Shown here: positions 1-11,437 of the stretch, piece by piece
How the letters are laid out: every line of letters starts with the position of its first letter
Position numbering within the stretch: the stretch's first letter is position 1
Assembly (NCBI GenBank): GCA_004346645.1
Contig: SMDA01000005.1
Span: 62,001 to 126,000 of the forward strand
Reading direction: 5' to 3'
Length of the DNA stretch: 64,000 bases
Source of the DNA: Gulbenkiania mobilis
Lineage (GTDB): Bacteria; Pseudomonadota; Gammaproteobacteria; Burkholderiales; Chromobacteriaceae
Program-made: the position numbers and the translations under genes
The notes under the pieces: generated by a model
The model's input: the letters and a program-made list of their open reading frames with translations, nothing else
The model's database searches: none
What the model was told of the DNA's origin: nothing

Positions 1-1178
1 CCTGGTTCGATGCGGCCGAGGCACGTGTCGGCGTGGCCGACTGGCAGGCCGACCCCAACCCCAACAACGCTGTCATCGAGCGCGGCTGTCAGGCGCTGGG
101 ATACGGGTTCGGGCGCATCCGACGCAACGTGCGCGGCTGCTGGAACCTAGGGTATTGTGGCATGGGCTGTCCCACCAACGCCAAGCAGTCGATGTTGGTG
201 ACCACCCTGCCGGCAGCGCTCGACCGAGGCGCCCGGCTGCTCACCCGTGTTCGGGCCGAACGGCTGCTGATGTCGCCGGACCGCCAGCGGGTGGAGGCGG
301 TACTCGGCCAGGCGCTGGCTGCGGACGGGATGACCCCCACCGGGCGCAGCGTGCGCATCCGGGCGCGCGAGGTGATCCTGGCCGGCGGCGCCATCGGCAC
401 CCCGGCGCTGCTTCTGCGCAGCGGTGCCCCAGACCCGTGGTTGCGCACCGGCGCCCGCACCTTCCTGCATCCGGTGGCGCTCTCCGGTGCGGTATTCGGC
501 ACGCGCATCGAGCCCTACAGCGGTGCGCCCCAGACCGTGTATTCGGACCACTTCCTGCATACCCAGCCGGTGGATGGCCCGCTTGGCTACAAGCTGGAGG
601 CGCCGCCCGTGCATCCACTGATCCTGGCCGCCACGCTCAGCGGTTTCGGCGAGGATTACCGCAGGCTGATGACCTCCATGCCGCATCTCAACGTTCTGCT
701 TGCCCTGCTGCGCGACGGATTTCATCCGCACAGTCCGGGCGGACAGGTAAGGCTGCGCGCCGATGGGACGCCGCTGCTGGACTATCCGCTCACCGACGCT
801 GTCTGGGACGGGGTGCGGCGCAGTTGGCTGACGATGGCCGAGGTACAGTTCGCCGCCGGCGCGCGGCAGGTGCTGCCAGTGCACGAGCAGGCACATCCGG
901 TTTCCACGCTCGCCGAAGCCCGGCGCATGATTGCCGAACTGCCGCTGGTGTCCGGCCTGGCCCGCATCGTCAGCGCCCATGTCATGGGTGGCGCCGCGAT
1001 GAGCGTCCGGCCGGAAGAGGGTGTGGTGGATAGCCTAGGGCGCCACTGGCAGCTGGACAATCTCACCATTGTCGACGGCTCTGTCTTTCCCACCAGCATC
1101 GGGGCAAACCCCCAAGTATCCGTCTACGCCTTCGCACTGCGCGCGGCCTCTGCCGTGCGCCATCGAATGAAAGCCTGA
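1..1178 (+). CDS. GMC-family FAD-dependent oxidoreductase, C-terminal part
   Basis: The gene enters from the left edge: the frame is open from base 3, and the GTG at 33 is internal. About 390 residues are visible. They include the Cys-rich GYCGMGCP segment, AGGAIGTPALLLRSG, and the C-terminal GMC signature with HVMGGAAM, a VVD..G stretch and VDGSVFPTSIGANP. Such enzymes oxidise alcohols or sterol-like substrates with FAD. The N-terminal FAD-binding GxGxxG lies outside the window. The substrate cannot be read from the sequence. The next gene starts about 90 bases downstream in the same direction, but the function looks unrelated to the efflux operon. Confidence 0.85.
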   Translation, partial: WFDAAEARVGVADWQADPNPNNAVIERGCQALGYGFGRIRRNVRGCWNLGYCGMGCPTNAKQSMLVTTLPAALDRGARLLTRVRAERLLMSPDRQRVEAVLGQALAADGMTPTGRSVRIRAREVILAGGAIGTPALLLRSGAPDPWLRTGARTFLHPVALSGAVFGTRIEPYSGAPQTVYSDHFLHTQPVDGPLGYKLEAPPVHPLILAATLSGFGEDYRRLMTSMPHLNVLLALLRDGFHPHSPGGQVRLRADGTPLLDYPLTDAVWDGVRRSWLTMAEVQFAAGARQVLPVHEQAHPVSTLAEARRMIAELPLVSGLARIVSAHVMGGAAMSVRPEEGVVDSLGRHWQLDNLTIVDGSVFPTSIGANPQVSVYAFALRAASAVRHRMKA

Positions 1179-1269
1179 TTTGGTTTATGCTTCCGGTCTG
1201 ACGCGGCGCAAAGACGACCGCGTCCTTCCTGCGTCATTCTGCAAGCATTTCTGAATGGAAATTCATTTA

Positions 1270-2586
1270 ATGAAGCGTACCGTTTTTTCCCTGGCCTGGC
1301 TGGCTCTGGCTGGCGCGCTGTCAGCCACGGCCTACGCCGAAAGTCTGGAAGATGCCTGGCAGGCCGCGCTATCGGCCAGCCACCCTCTGCGTGCCGACCA
1401 CTACCGCATCGAAGCGGCCCGCGAGGATGTGCGCGCGGCGGAGGCGGCCGGCCGTCCCAAGCTGGACCTGCAGGGCAGCTGGACCGCGCTCGACGACGAG
1501 CCCCGGGCGCGGGTGGACCTCTCTCCCTTCCGGCGTGGCCCGCTGGCCGCCGTGGTGCCCGGCTCGCTAGAGGTGCCGCTTGCCGACAACAGCCTGGCCC
1601 TGGCGCAGGCCAAGGTGTCGCTGCCGGTGTACACCAGTGGCCGGCTGGACGCGCTACGAGACGCGGCAAGGTTGGCCGAAGCGGCTACCGCCCACGGCAC
1701 CGACCGCACCCGGCTGGATGTGAAACTGCAGGTGGCCGAAACCTACTTCGCTGTCTTGCGCGCCCAGGAAGCCCGTCAGGTCGCCGCCCAGTATCTGGAC
1801 AGCCTCACCGCCTACCGTCGGGACGTGGGCAACTTCCATTCGCAGGGGCTGGTTCCCCGCGGGGACGTGCTCGGTGCCGACGTCGCGCTGGCGGATGCTC
1901 GCCAGAAGGTGATTGCCGCCGACGAGGCCTTCCGGGTGGCCTCAGCTGCCTACAACCGCCTGCTCGGGCGCCCCTTCGACCAGCCGGTGCGGCTGGATGA
2001 CCGGAGCCTGCCGCGCGAGACGCGTCGCTACGAAGATCTGGTGCAGCTGGCCGGAGAGCGGCGTCCTGAGCTTGCGGCCCTCTCTGCCCGCAGTCAGGCC
2101 CTCCAGGCGCGCTCACGTTCGGTGCGGGCGGAGGGCGGTCCGCAGGTGGGTGTATTTGCCTCGTACCAGTATCTGGATCATCCCGCCTTGGTCAAAAAGG
2201 GCATTGCCGCAGCCGGGATCGGCGTGGAGTGGGCGGTGTTCGATAGCGGACTGACCCGCGCACGGGCGGCCAGTGTGGCCCGTGAGGCCGAGGCCGCCCA
2301 GGAGGAGCGCGACGACGCCGAAAGCCTCATTCGGCTGGACGTGCGTCAGGCGCTCAGCCAAGAGAATGATGCAGCCGAACGGCTGAAGGTGGCCGAGGCC
2401 GCGCTGGCTTCGGCCGACGAATATCTGCTGATCCAGCGCGACCGTTATGCCAACGGGCTGGCCAGCCAGACCGAAGTGCTGACCGCTGAGGCCCGCCGGG
2501 CAGAGAGCCGGCGCAATCTTTTCAACGCGCGTTACGACCATGCGCTGGCGGTATACCGCATCCGCCGCGCCACCGGCGAGCTGTAA
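1270..2586 (+). CDS. TolC-family outer-membrane efflux channel
   Basis: About 438 residues with a clear signal peptide (MKRTVFSLAWLALAGALSATAYAES), followed by a long alpha-helical, Ala/Glu/Arg-rich protein with two repeats typical of the OEP/TolC family. It should form the outer-membrane duct of a tripartite exporter. An ATG at 1255 is in frame, but the ATG at 1270 begins the signal peptide and has a GGA about ten bases upstream. The HlyD, ABC and permease genes follow with short gaps or overlaps, so it is probably the first gene of that operon. One copy of the repeated word GTTGGCCGAA lies inside the gene at 1671. Confidence 0.9.
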   Translation: MKRTVFSLAWLALAGALSATAYAESLEDAWQAALSASHPLRADHYRIEAAREDVRAAEAAGRPKLDLQGSWTALDDEPRARVDLSPFRRGPLAAVVPGSLEVPLADNSLALAQAKVSLPVYTSGRLDALRDAARLAEAATAHGTDRTRLDVKLQVAETYFAVLRAQEARQVAAQYLDSLTAYRRDVGNFHSQGLVPRGDVLGADVALADARQKVIAADEAFRVASAAYNRLLGRPFDQPVRLDDRSLPRETRRYEDLVQLAGERRPELAALSARSQALQARSRSVRAEGGPQVGVFASYQYLDHPALVKKGIAAAGIGVEWAVFDSGLTRARAASVAREAEAAQEERDDAESLIRLDVRQALSQENDAAERLKVAEAALASADEYLLIQRDRYANGLASQTEVLTAEARRAESRRNLFNARYDHALAVYRIRRATGEL

Positions 2587-2609
2587 CGCCCACCCCGCAA
2601 GGAACAGAC

Positions 2610-3524
2610 ATGCAGAAGAAAAACCTGCTGACGGCGGCCATCGTGGTTGCCGTGGTGGCCGCGCTCGGCTACGGCTGGTGGCAGGCCACGCGTGATAAGG
2701 GCCTGCCCGAAGGGCTGGTACAGGCTAATGGCAGACTGGAGGGCGACGCCATCCGCGTGGCCACCAAGTACGGGGGGCGCCTCGTGGAGGTGAACGTGCA
2801 TGAAGGCGACCGGGTTCAGCCCAAACAGGTGATCGCCACCCTCTCTGCCGACGAGATCAATGCCCGCCTTGCCGCCTCCCGCGCAGGGGTGGAGGCTGCC
2901 CGGGCCCAGGTTGAGCGTGCCACGGCCGCCTACGCACAAGCCAAACGGGATGCGGGCCGCTATGCCGAACTGCTGTCGCGCGGCTCGGTCGCGCGCATCC
3001 AGGCTGAGCAGGCCACCCTGGCCGCCCTGAGTGCGCAGACTCAGCTGGCGCAGGCAGTGGAACAGATGCACCAGGCCGAAGCGGCGCAGACCGAGGCGGC
3101 CACCGTGCAGCGAGAGCAGACCCTGCGCGCTCCCGCCGGCGGCGTGATCACCCAGCGCTTGCGTGAGCCGGGCGACGTGGTGGCGGCTGGGGCGGCCGTG
3201 GCCGAGATCGTCGACTTCGATCGTCTGTACCTCAAGGTGTACATCCCAGAAAACCAGATCGGGCGCGTGCGCCTGGGTTTGCCGGCACGTATCTACACCG
3301 ATGCCTTCCCAGAGAGCAGCTTCGAAGCCACCGTTACCAGCATCGCCAGCCGTGCCGAATTCACCCCCAAGGAGGTGCAGACGCCCGACGAGCGGGTGAA
3401 ACTGGTGTATGCGGTCAAGCTCTCGCTCAAGGTCAACCCAGACCTCAAGCTGACACCAGGGTTGCCGGCTGATGCGGTCATACGCTGGAAGAACGACGTG
3501 GCGTGGCAAAAACCGAGGTGGTGA
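2610..3524 (+). CDS. HlyD/YbhG-type periplasmic adaptor (membrane fusion protein)
   Basis: 304 residues with an N-terminal membrane anchor (residues 7-24), a lipoyl-like half at about 45-75 (GGRLVEVNVHEGDRV), a long coiled-coil hairpin at about 85-165, the second lipoyl half (LRAPAGGVITQRLREPGD) and a beta-barrel domain. Adaptors of this type join an inner-membrane ABC exporter to a TolC channel. It lies 23 bases after the channel gene and four bases before the ATPase start, which fits one efflux operon. Confidence 0.9.
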   Translation: MQKKNLLTAAIVVAVVAALGYGWWQATRDKGLPEGLVQANGRLEGDAIRVATKYGGRLVEVNVHEGDRVQPKQVIATLSADEINARLAASRAGVEAARAQVERATAAYAQAKRDAGRYAELLSRGSVARIQAEQATLAALSAQTQLAQAVEQMHQAEAAQTEAATVQREQTLRAPAGGVITQRLREPGDVVAAGAAVAEIVDFDRLYLKVYIPENQIGRVRLGLPARIYTDAFPESSFEATVTSIASRAEFTPKEVQTPDERVKLVYAVKLSLKVNPDLKLTPGLPADAVIRWKNDVAWQKPRW

Positions 3525-3528
3525 GTGC

Positions 3529-5547
3529 ATGAGCGAGATCGCGATTGCCGCCGAAGGCTTCGTCAAGCGTTACACCCGGCATGAAGCGGTGCGCGGCTTG
3601 GACCTGCAGGTGCGCCGGGGCGAGCTGTACGGCCTGATCGGCCCTGACGGCGCCGGCAAGTCCAGCTTCATGAAGGCCGTTGCGGGCGTACTGGCGTATG
3701 AGGCCGGGCGCCTGACGGTGTTCGGTCACAGCATCGACAGCGAGCGTAGTGCCGAGGCGATCAAGGGTCGGCTGGGCCTGATGCCCCAAGGCTTGGGGCA
3801 GAACCTGTACGGCGACCTCTCCATTGAGGAGAACATTGATTTCTTCGCCCGACTGCGCCTTGTGCCACGCGACGAGGCGGCTGAGCGCAAGGAAAGACTG
3901 TTGCGGATGACGCGGCTGGATGCCTTCCGCGACCGGCCGATGAAGAAGCTCTCCGGGGGCATGAAACAGAAGCTGGGTCTGGTATGCACCCTGATCCACG
4001 CTCCGGAGTTGATCGTACTGGATGAACCCACCACCGGCGTGGACCCGGTCTCGCGCCGGGATTTCTGGTCCATCCTGGCGGAGCTGATTGCCGAACAGGG
4101 CCTGACGGCGCTGGTGTCCACTGCTTACATGGACGAAGCCAGCCGCTTCTCGCGCATGAGCCTGATGCATGAGGGCCGGGTGCTGGCAGAAGGCACACCG
4201 GACGACATCCTCGGACGGGCACCCGGCACCATCGTCGAGTGCGAGGCCAGCCCGCAGGTTGAAGCGATGAAACGGCTGGGTGCGCGCTTCGAGCAGGTAG
4301 AAGCCATGGGCACCACGCTGCGGCTGTTCGTCCCGGAGTCCGACGAGGCGTCCGCAAGGAGCGAGGTGAAAGCGGCGCTTGAGGGCTGCGAGATCGGCAG
4401 TCTGGAGACGCACGAGCCGGAACTTGAGGATGTTTTTGTGGCGCTTCTGGGGAAAGAGACAGGAGAAGCTTCCGCAGACACGCCGCGGCCGCAGGCCCTG
4501 GATGCCGAATCGGCGAGCAGTGAGCCGGCGCACTCCACCGGCGAAGGCGTCGACCCGCAACAGAGGTTGGCCGAAGACGGCTCCGTCGCGACGGAGCGCG
4601 ATCAGCCGGCCTACGCCATCGAAGCGCAAGGGCTCACCAAGCGTTTCGGCGATTTTGTCGCGGTGGGCGATGTCAGCTTCAGGGTGCGGCCCGGCGAAAT
4701 CTTCGGGTTATTGGGCGCCAATGGGGCCGGCAAGACCACCGCCATCAAGATGCTCACCGGTATCCTCCCTCCCTCCGGGGGCGAAGGACGCGTGGCTGGT
4801 GCGGACATGCGCCGGGCCGGCTCGCTGATCAAGACCCGCATCGGCTACATGTCCCAGGCATTCTCGTTGTATCTAGACCTAACGGTGGTGGAGAACATCC
4901 GCCTTTATGCCGGACTCTACGGCCTGTCACGCAGCGAACGCGACCAGCGCTTGGCCTGGATTATCGATATGGCCGGGTTGCATGGTCACGAAACCGATCT
5001 GGCAGCCACCCTGCCGATGGGGCTGCGCCAGCGCCTGGCTCTGGGGTGTGCACTGGTGCACCGACCCCGCGTGCTCTTTCTGGACGAACCCACCTCGGGA
5101 GTGGATCCGCTTGGCCGTCGAGCCTTCTGGGAGATTCTGTTCCGCCTTTCCCGAGTGGATGGGGTGGCCATGCTGGTGACGACGCACTACATGAGCGAAG
5201 CGGAGCACTGTGACCATTTGGCGCTGATGTTCGCCGGCAAGGTGGTGGCTGATGCCTCGCCTGCCGAGATGAAGCGTCAGGTGACCGAGGAAGCGGGCGC
5301 CCTCTACGAGGTGGCAGCCGATCAGGCTGCCTCCCTGGTGAGACCGCTGCGGGAGGCGGGCTTTGCCAGCGTATCGCCCTACGGCCGCAAGCTGCATGTT
5401 CTGACCCGTGAGCCCGAGAAGTTGTCCGAAGTACTGAAGAATGCCGGGGCCGCTGCACGTGTCACGCCCCGGGCCATGGCCATGGAGGATGTCTTCGTGC
5501 ATAAGGTCAGCCAGCTCGAGGCCGAAAACAGGAAAGAGTCCGCATGA
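3529..5547 (+). CDS. Fused double-ATPase ABC exporter subunit (YbhF-like)
   Basis: About 672 residues with two complete ABC cassettes in one chain. The first has Walker A GPDGAGKS (residues 38-45), signature LSGGMKQK and Walker B LIVLDEPTTGVDP. The second has Walker A GANGAGKT (near 396), a degenerate signature LPMGLRQR and Walker B VLFLDEPTSGVDP. The linker at about 325-360 is low-complexity and contains a GTTGGCCGAA copy (4566). The ATG at 3529 has a GAGG/GGTGAG stretch just upstream; the frame is open further 5', but only within the adaptor gene. It should energise the two permeases encoded next. The degenerate second signature suggests the two sites may not be equivalent. Confidence 0.93.
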   Translation: MSEIAIAAEGFVKRYTRHEAVRGLDLQVRRGELYGLIGPDGAGKSSFMKAVAGVLAYEAGRLTVFGHSIDSERSAEAIKGRLGLMPQGLGQNLYGDLSIEENIDFFARLRLVPRDEAAERKERLLRMTRLDAFRDRPMKKLSGGMKQKLGLVCTLIHAPELIVLDEPTTGVDPVSRRDFWSILAELIAEQGLTALVSTAYMDEASRFSRMSLMHEGRVLAEGTPDDILGRAPGTIVECEASPQVEAMKRLGARFEQVEAMGTTLRLFVPESDEASARSEVKAALEGCEIGSLETHEPELEDVFVALLGKETGEASADTPRPQALDAESASSEPAHSTGEGVDPQQRLAEDGSVATERDQPAYAIEAQGLTKRFGDFVAVGDVSFRVRPGEIFGLLGANGAGKTTAIKMLTGILPPSGGEGRVAGADMRRAGSLIKTRIGYMSQAFSLYLDLTVVENIRLYAGLYGLSRSERDQRLAWIIDMAGLHGHETDLAATLPMGLRQRLALGCALVHRPRVLFLDEPTSGVDPLGRRAFWEILFRLSRVDGVAMLVTTHYMSEAEHCDHLALMFAGKVVADASPAEMKRQVTEEAGALYEVAADQAASLVRPLREAGFASVSPYGRKLHVLTREPEKLSEVLKNAGAAARVTPRAMAMEDVFVHKVSQLEAENRKESA

Positions 5548-6698
5548 ACTTCAAGCGTGTAGCCGCCATCGCCTACAAGGAATGGCGCGAAATCGTGCGC
5601 GACCGGCTGTTCTTTTCGCTCGCCTTCGTGGTGCCGGCACTGCTGATGGTGCTGTTCGGCTACGGCCTGTCGCTCGACGTCGAGAATATCCCCTTCGCGG
5701 TGGTGGATCACGACAAGTCGGCGCAGAGCCGGGAATACGCGTACCGCTTCATCGGTTCGCGCTATTTCCGCTTCGAAGGCTACGCCATCAACGAAACCCA
5801 AGCTGCGCGCCTGATCGAGGACGGGCGGGTACGGGTGGTGCTGGTACTGCCGCCGCGCTTCGGGCGGGACCTGGCCGCTGGCCAGCCGGTGACGATGCAG
5901 ACGCTGGTGGACGGCACCTTTCCCAGCCGGGCGATGACCACCAAGGGCTATGTCACGGCCATCAATGCCGCCTTCTCGTTGGGGTCGATCGCCCAGGCGG
6001 TGTCGCAGGTCACCGGCCTCGGGCGCGATGCGGTACTGGCACAGCTGACTCCGGTGCGGCTGGAAACGCGCTATCTCTACAACCAGAGCGTGGCCAGCAT
6101 CTGGTCGCTGGCACCCAAGCTGATCATGGTCATCCTGATGCTCTCGCCGCCATTTCTCACCGCACTGGGCGTGGTGCGGGAGAAGGAGAACGGCTCCATC
6201 TTCAACATCTATGCGTCCAGCGTCAGCCGCGGCGAATTCCTGCTGGGTAAGCTTGCGCCCTATGTGGCCATCTCCACCGCCAACATCCTGGTGTTGTGGA
6301 CACTGGCCACCATGCTGTACCGGGTACCCTTCAAGGGGGACTTCGGCTTCTTTCTGGGCGCCACGCTGGTGTATGTGCTGTGCACCACCGGCATCGGGCT
6401 GCTGGTATCGGTGCTGGTGCGCACCCAAGTGGCCGCGATGATCGTTACCATGATCGTCACCATGATTCCGGCGGTGCTGTACTCCGGGCTGATTATCCCC
6501 ATCGTTTCGCTCGGTTCGGGCGCACGCGCCATGGCCCACCTGATGCCGGCTATGTATTACACCGACATCGTCGTCGGCTGCTTTCTCAAGGGAGTGGGCT
6601 GGGCGGCCCTGTGGCGGCCGGTAGCTATTCTCGCGGCCTACGCCACGGTACTCTACACCGCCGGTTACCTGCTTTTCAGCAAAAGGCCCCGCACATGA
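5544..6698 (+). CDS. ABC-2 type permease (YbhS-like)
   Basis: 384 residues. One transmembrane helix near the N-terminus is followed by a large periplasmic domain and five C-terminal helices, the usual ABC-2 layout. The N-terminal KEWREIVRDRLFF and central LSPPFLTALGVVREKENGS segments are typical. Its start overlaps the ATPase stop by four bases (ATGA), indicating translational coupling. It likely pairs with the next permease as the membrane part of a drug or small-molecule exporter. The substrate is not evident. Confidence 0.9.
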   Translation: MNFKRVAAIAYKEWREIVRDRLFFSLAFVVPALLMVLFGYGLSLDVENIPFAVVDHDKSAQSREYAYRFIGSRYFRFEGYAINETQAARLIEDGRVRVVLVLPPRFGRDLAAGQPVTMQTLVDGTFPSRAMTTKGYVTAINAAFSLGSIAQAVSQVTGLGRDAVLAQLTPVRLETRYLYNQSVASIWSLAPKLIMVILMLSPPFLTALGVVREKENGSIFNIYASSVSRGEFLLGKLAPYVAISTANILVLWTLATMLYRVPFKGDFGFFLGATLVYVLCTTGIGLLVSVLVRTQVAAMIVTMIVTMIPAVLYSGLIIPIVSLGSGARAMAHLMPAMYYTDIVVGCFLKGVGWAALWRPVAILAAYATVLYTAGYLLFSKRPRT

Positions 6699-7855
6699 AC
6701 GATACCCGTCTGTGGTGGATGCTGGCGCTGCGGCGTTTTTCAGTCATGCTGAGCAAGGAGCTCAAGCAATTGAGCCGCGACCGTGTGCTGCTGCTGTTCA
6801 TCCTGTACGCCTTCACGGTGGACATCTTCCTGGCTGCCTCCGGAGTCACGCTGTCGCTCAACAATGCAGCCACGCTGGTGCAGGACGCCGACCGCACTGC
6901 TGCGTCACGCGAGCTGCTGGGCCGTTTCCGTGAGCCGTACTTTCGCATCACCGGCGAGGCCTTGCATGACCGCGCGGCGCTGGCAGCCCTGGACCGCGGC
7001 GACGCCATGGTGGTGCTGAGCGTGCCCGATGGCCTGGGGCGCAAGCTGGAAACCGGTGAGCCGGTGCAGGTGGCGATGCAGGTAGACACTACCAACTCGG
7101 TGCTGGGCTTTCTGGCCACCAGCCATGCGCAGGAAATCATTACCCGCTTCGGCCTGGAGTCGGCGCTGGCCCGGATGGGTCTGGGCGGGGGCGCTTCGGC
7201 CAACCTGCCGGCGGTGGAAAACGAGGTGCGCGTCTGGTTCAACCCCAACCAGGAAGACAGCTGGTTCATGGGCATTTCCGAAATGCTGAACATCGCCACC
7301 GTGTTCGCGGTGCTGCTGCCGGCTGCGGCCATGGTGCGCGAGAAGGAGCGCGGCACGGTGGAGCAGCTGGTGGTTTCGCCGCTGACGCCGTTTGGCATCC
7401 TCTTTCCGAAGGTGGTGTCGATGACGGGCGTCATCCTCGTTGGGGTGGCGATCAGCCTGTTTGTGGTGCTGATCCCGCTGTTTTCCATCCCGGTGAAGGG
7501 CAGTCTGGGGCTGTTCTTCCTCGTCAGTGCGCTGTATGTGTTCACCACCGCCGGGCTTGGGCTGTTTGCGGCCACCATCGCGCACAACCTCGCGCAGGCC
7601 GGTATGCTTTCCATCCTCATCATCGCACCGATGCTGTTTCTCTCGGGGGCTTGGACGCCCCCCGAAGCCATGCCGGAGTGGCTGCGTGGCTTGATGCTGG
7701 TGTCGCCCCTGCATTACTACCTGGACATCGCTTTTGGCGTGCTGCTCAAGGGCCAAGGCTTCGCCGAGCTCCTGCCCTCGATCGCCGGCATGACGTCTAT
7801 CGGGCTGCTGGTATTTGGAGGCGGTCTCGTCCTCTTCCGACGGCAGTTTGACTGA
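6695..7855 (+). CDS. ABC-2 type permease (YbhR-like)
   Basis: 386 residues with the same layout as the preceding permease, including KELKQLSRDRVLL near the start, MVREKERGTVEQLVVSPL in the middle and a helical C-terminal half. The ATG at 6695 overlaps the stop of the previous gene by four bases; the frame is open further upstream, but only inside that gene. It is the last gene of the efflux operon. A copy of the repeated word (minus strand, 7195) lies inside it. A GC-rich hairpin separates it from the convergent TetR gene. Confidence 0.9.
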   Translation: MNDTRLWWMLALRRFSVMLSKELKQLSRDRVLLLFILYAFTVDIFLAASGVTLSLNNAATLVQDADRTAASRELLGRFREPYFRITGEALHDRAALAALDRGDAMVVLSVPDGLGRKLETGEPVQVAMQVDTTNSVLGFLATSHAQEIITRFGLESALARMGLGGGASANLPAVENEVRVWFNPNQEDSWFMGISEMLNIATVFAVLLPAAAMVREKERGTVEQLVVSPLTPFGILFPKVVSMTGVILVGVAISLFVVLIPLFSIPVKGSLGLFFLVSALYVFTTAGLGLFAATIAHNLAQAGMLSILIIAPMLFLSGAWTPPEAMPEWLRGLMLVSPLHYYLDIAFGVLLKGQGFAELLPSIAGMTSIGLLVFGGGLVLFRRQFD

Positions 7856-7982
7856 GCGTGGCAAGACGGGAGTTCCGTTCCTGACCGGCGAGCCGACAGG
7901 GGCCGGGCCTTTGTTGACAGGCATTCTTGCAGGCAAGGTTTCGGCCAACCTTCTAGCCGGGATAGCCCAAGGTCCAAAGCAA

Positions 7983-8007
7983 AGCGCGCCCCTCGGGGCG
8001 CGCGCTT
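7983..8007. terminator. GC-rich hairpin between convergent genes
   Basis: A 9-bp stem (CGCGCGCCCC-type arms at 7984-7992 and 7995-8003) lies between the efflux operon and the TetR gene. It has AAAG on the left and GCTT on the right, so it could stop transcription from both sides, though neither side has a long T-run. The rest of 7856-8029 contains no gene but holds one copy of the repeated word at 7940. Confidence 0.5.
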
Positions 8008-8029
8008 GATGGGACAGATTGGCAGAGGC

Positions 8030-8680
8030 TCAGGCCGTGGCCGGATAACGCTGCTGCAACTGCCGGAAGGCGGGCAGAAACTCCGGGGTCACGTAAGGCT
8101 TGAGCAGCGCCAGCACCTGCTGCACGCCGCGATGGCCGGAGGCTTCGGTGATCGGCGCCTTGGGCCGGGCCGTCTGTTCGAAAGCAAACCAAAACTTCAC
8201 CACCAGCCAGATATTGATGCTGACGGCTTCGATGTCTTCGTCCTCCATTTTCAGCAGCCCCAGCCGGATGAATTCGCGGAAATGCCGACCCAGGATGTCG
8301 CGCAGTTCGGTATTCACGAACTGGTGGTATTCGGTCTGCATCTGCGGATTGCGTGCCAACAGACCCGGCAGATCGTAGAACATAAAGCGGAACTTCCACA
8401 TCGCCAGAAAGGCAGTGTCCAGATAGTTCACTAGATCGGCCACAGTCATCGCGTGGTCCTCGGGCACCGACAGCCGCTCGTTGATGAAATCACGATACAT
8501 CAGGAAGATCTGGTAGACGATCTCTTCCTTGTTGCGGAAGTGGTAGTACAGGTTGCCTGGACTGATGCCGAGGTGGGCAGCAATGTGGTTGGTGGTGATG
8601 GTGCGTTCGCCCTGCTCATTGAAGAGCTTGAGGCTTTCCAGAATGATGCGGTCGTAAGTCTTGATGCGGGGTTTGGTCAT
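8030..8680 (-). CDS. TetR-family transcriptional regulator
   Basis: 216 residues. The N-terminal HTH spans about residues 8-55 (ITTNHIAAHLGISPGNLYYHF is the recognition region) and is followed by a helical ligand domain. The start is placed at MTKPRIKTYDR; an in-frame ATG 39 bases upstream would add residues unlike the family. It is convergent with the efflux operon and is the natural candidate for its repressor, as with YbiH/CecR beside ybhFSR. This role is inferred from position. Confidence 0.88.
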   Translation of the reverse strand: MTKPRIKTYDRIILESLKLFNEQGERTITTNHIAAHLGISPGNLYYHFRNKEEIVYQIFLMYRDFINERLSVPEDHAMTVADLVNYLDTAFLAMWKFRFMFYDLPGLLARNPQMQTEYHQFVNTELRDILGRHFREFIRLGLLKMEDEDIEAVSINIWLVVKFWFAFEQTARPKAPITEASGHRGVQQVLALLKPYVTPEFLPAFRQLQQRYPATA

Positions 8681-8775
8681 GATGGCGTCTCGGCCTGATG
8701 CAATGGCAACTTCAACCATTATGCCACGATTCGAGTTATTGCTCTAATATTTTATTAGTCGGAAGCAGTCTGCTG

Positions 8776-9651
8776 TCATGCGGGCTGGGTCGGGCCAACC
8801 GACGGTGGTGCCTGGCGCAGCGGATGCACCCGATCAAGAAACTCCTTCAGGATGGCTTGCTCCACGCGCTGGCGCTCGCGGGCTGGAATGGCCACCCGAA
8901 GCAGCATGCGGTAGATCTTGTCATCGATGGGCTGCACCGACAGGATCGGGTCTACCGACGGGGTGTCCACCAGATGCCGGGCCTCGATCCGCTCCATGTG
9001 GCGCCGTGCGGCCTCCACATGCGGCAGGCACACCTTCTCGGCCACGTCCTTGAGCAGGGCCAGACCCACCGTGGGCGAGATCGCCCAGCCCATCGGCACC
9101 GTGATCATGTGCACCACATACTCACCCATGTAGTTCTCGCGGATGACCGGGTTGGTCAGCAGCAGACTATTCGGAAAGCTGATGGCGCGCCCGCTGAGGA
9201 GATGGGCCTCATGGGCCGGGCCGATTTCCATGATCGTGGTAGAGAAAAGGTTGATGTCCACCACCCGTCCTCTGTACTGCGCCACCTCGATATGGCTGCC
9301 CAGGCCGTAGCTGTTGCCCATCGCCCGCAGGAACGAGCCGGCAAAGCACATGATCAGCTCCTTGGTGGCCAGCACCAAGGCAGCAGCCACCGCTACCAGT
9401 GATACCGCCAGGGCCTCCAACTCCTTGGCCCAGATCGTCACCAGTCCCACCAGCCCCAAGCCGATCAGGCCGTTGCGGATATTCACCGACCAGCGCCGGC
9501 GCGACTCAACGGGCAGGTTGGGGTTGGAGCCCAATGCCCGTTGCAGCCCCATCCGTGACAGCACCAGCAGCAGCACCAGCAGGATCGACCGCATGATGTC
9601 GATCACCAGGCCGCGCTCCAGATGGCTGGCCCAATCCAGCAGGCTTTGCAT
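8776..9651 (-). CDS. MscS-family mechanosensitive channel
   Basis: 291 residues. Three hydrophobic segments lie in the first 110 residues, followed by the MscS beta domain (GSHIEVAQYRGRVVDINLFST and ISFPNSLLLTNPVIRENY). It is shorter than E. coli MscS-K type channels and close to small MscS proteins. It would release solutes under osmotic downshock from the inner membrane. prfC ends nine bases upstream on the same strand, so co-transcription with prfC is likely. Confidence 0.85.
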   Translation of the reverse strand: MQSLLDWASHLERGLVIDIMRSILLVLLLVLSRMGLQRALGSNPNLPVESRRRWSVNIRNGLIGLGLVGLVTIWAKELEALAVSLVAVAAALVLATKELIMCFAGSFLRAMGNSYGLGSHIEVAQYRGRVVDINLFSTTIMEIGPAHEAHLLSGRAISFPNSLLLTNPVIRENYMGEYVVHMITVPMGWAISPTVGLALLKDVAEKVCLPHVEAARRHMERIEARHLVDTPSVDPILSVQPIDDKIYRMLLRVAIPARERQRVEQAILKEFLDRVHPLRQAPPSVGPTQPA

Positions 9652-9659
9652 GAATCTCC

Positions 9660-11270
<1,611 letters not shown>

Positions 11271-11437
11271 GGTGGTTGGGCAAAAGGAAAAACGCTGGAT
11301 TTTACTGTATTTACAGCGCCTTCACACGCCGCCGCACGACGGCCAGTGCGGATGGCATCGTCAGCCCTGCCGGCTTTGGCTATCATGTGGGCTTGAGCGG
11401 CACGCAAGCAGCGTGCCGGGCACTACCGGAATCCGAC

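Noticed and set aside
11305..11316. CTGTATTTACAG near prfC/ribE, considered as a LexA box
   Set aside because: The arms are separated by 4 bases; the known enterobacterial LexA box has 8. No SOS gene is adjacent.
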